Assembly (NCBI GenBank): GCA_964401455.1
Contig: CAYNYI010000132.1
Coordinates: 1 to 6,475 of the forward strand
Direction: 5' to 3'
Length of the DNA: 6,475 nucleotides
From: CAYNYI01 sp964401455
GTDB lineage: Bacteria; Fibrobacterota; OXYB2-FULL-49-7; CAYNYI01
A program made the position numbers and the translations under genes. The notes beneath the pieces were generated by a model, which was not told where the DNA came from, did no database searches, and saw only the letters and a list, made by a program, of their open reading frames with translations. Below are positions 5,878 through 6,475 of this stretch, piece by piece (the first letter of the stretch is position 1; the number at the start of each line of letters is the position of its first letter).

Positions 5878-5906
5878 AATCTAAAAAATATACAACCCGA
5901 AATCAA
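5878..5906 (-). promoter_or_regulatory. Weak candidate promoter for the lipoprotein gene
   Basis: On the minus strand TTGATT (5906-5901) and TAGATT (5883-5878) are 17 nt apart, each with 4 of 6 matches to the sigma-70 consensus. The site lies in the 82-bp gap before the lipoprotein gene, with its -35 element overlapping the stop codon of the preceding gene. It would leave a 5' untranslated leader of roughly 50 nt. Only spacing and partial matches support it. Confidence 0.25.
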
Positions 5907-6475
5907 GAAAGTTTTTTTTGGTTTATTTTTCTGTTTGAATACAAATAAGTTAAAAACATATTACAAAATCCGTTACTGTTCAATATAATTTCCGGAGCTA
6001 TGCAAATCCGAAAAAAAGCGCTAAAAACCGGATCTGACTCATTATAGTGTTCACAGTCCAACTGACTGCCCGGTTCAATATTGTAATTCACGGAATACTC
6101 TCCCTCATATTGATACCTATATTTAACATTATCCGGAACCGTCCCGCTAAAAACAACCTTAAAGTCAGAATCCAGAGAATCGGAAGATAGCACCGCGGTA
6201 TTCCCGGAAAAGGTTGTTTCTACATCATAATTTTCAATAAAAAAGCTGACAGGAATCCCGGAATACATAAGCTCAGCCAGGCCTTTATTTACCCCCGCTG
6301 TCATTAGAAAAGAATAGCTTCCATCGCTTTTTAAGTCCAGCGTAAAATATATTGACGTCATATTCGCATATAGCGTATCCATTAGTTTATCATTGTCCGG
6401 ACCGCTCCTGACTTCTGTTATATCAGGTGGTCTAGTTTTTTCTACAGAAAAAAATCTGTTTTTAAGTGGAACTCC
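5903..6475 (-). CDS. Hypothetical protein, 5'-truncated by the window edge
   Basis: The minus frame is open from the right edge (6475) to TGA at 5903-5905, giving 190 visible residues. The Met at 6382 is preceded by coding-like sequence and no ribosome site, so the true start is probably beyond the window. Near the middle is a beta-strand-like pattern, IYFTLDLKSDGSYSFLM, of the kind found in extracytoplasmic beta-barrel or lipocalin-like proteins of FCB bacteria, followed by other short alternating strands (VVFSGTVPDNVKYRYQYEGEY). The last ~45 residues change character and become hydrophobic and aromatic (FSAFFRICIAPEII...FLTYLYSNRK), which is odd for the end of a soluble secreted protein. 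The frame closes in a poly-A stretch (A8 on the minus strand at 5912-5919). No family is recognised. It sits 82 bp upstream of the lipoprotein gene on the same strand; being a similar exported protein is inference. Confidence 0.6.
   Translation of the reverse strand, partial: GVPLKNRFFSVEKTRPPDITEVRSGPDNDKLMDTLYANMTSIYFTLDLKSDGSYSFLMTAGVNKGLAELMYSGIPVSFFIENYDVETTFSGNTAVLSSDSLDSDFKVVFSGTVPDNVKYRYQYEGEYSVNYNIEPGSQLDCEHYNESDPVFSAFFRICIAPEIILNSNGFCNMFLTYLYSNRKINQKKLS

Noticed and set aside
1..6475. CRISPR array, insertion sequence, tRNA, rRNA or phage genes
   Set aside because: I looked for regularly spaced repeats, transposase or integrase motifs and tRNA-like folds on both strands and saw none.

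Overview
The window looks like a chromosomal segment of a Gram-negative bacterium of the Fibrobacterota/Bacteroidota/Chlorobi (FCB) sphere. Three sequence clues support this. The sigma-70 factor is short (281 aa), has no region 1.1, and carries the Bacteroidota-style region 2.3/2.4 string FISYAVWWIRQSI. The C-terminus of an anti-sigma factor resembles the type IX secretion (T9SS) sorting domain common in FCB secreted proteins. Two proteins look exported or surface-associated. Unlike typical Bacteroidota, several genes have clear Shine-Dalgarno sequences, which would fit a Fibrobacterota-type lineage. That placement is inference, and no rRNA or other marker is present to settle it. Base composition is moderately AT-rich and looks even throughout. 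I see no transposase, integrase, tRNA, rRNA or CRISPR array.

Layout. (1) 1-981 (+) is the 3' part of a gene for a probable beta-propeller/PD40-type protein, cut by the window's left edge. (2) 957-1964 (+) is a tRNA-dihydrouridine synthase gene of DusB type. It overlaps the previous gene slightly, or begins just after it at a GTG, and a strong 11-bp hairpin lies at its very start. (3) About 1972-2040 is an imperfect bidirectional terminator between dus and the converging sigma gene. (4) 2047-2892 (-) is an RpoD-like sigma factor. (5) 2893-3115 is a divergent intergenic region holding a candidate ECF-type promoter for the next gene. (6) 3116-4652 (+) is a compact three-gene module: an ECF sigma factor, a zinc-finger membrane anti-sigma factor with a T9SS-CTD-like periplasmic tail, and an 88-aa coiled-coil protein. 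(7) 4653-4962 has no convincing gene; it holds a TATAAT-type candidate + promoter and a strong rho-independent terminator serving the minus-strand lipoprotein gene. (8) 4963-5820 (-) is an acidic lipoprotein of unknown function. (9) 5903-6475 (-) is a gene fragment of unknown function, cut by the right edge.

How the genes may work together. The ECF sigma and the membrane anti-sigma form a classical envelope-signalling pair: the anti-sigma's cytosolic zinc finger holds the sigma factor, and a change in its periplasmic part releases it. The notable point is that this periplasmic part resembles the signal that T9SS cargo carry. This raises the untested idea that the pair monitors T9SS, either its load or its sorting machinery, or that the anti-sigma is itself a T9SS client. 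The dus gene is a housekeeping tRNA-modification gene, and its neighbourhood gives no clear functional link to the rest.
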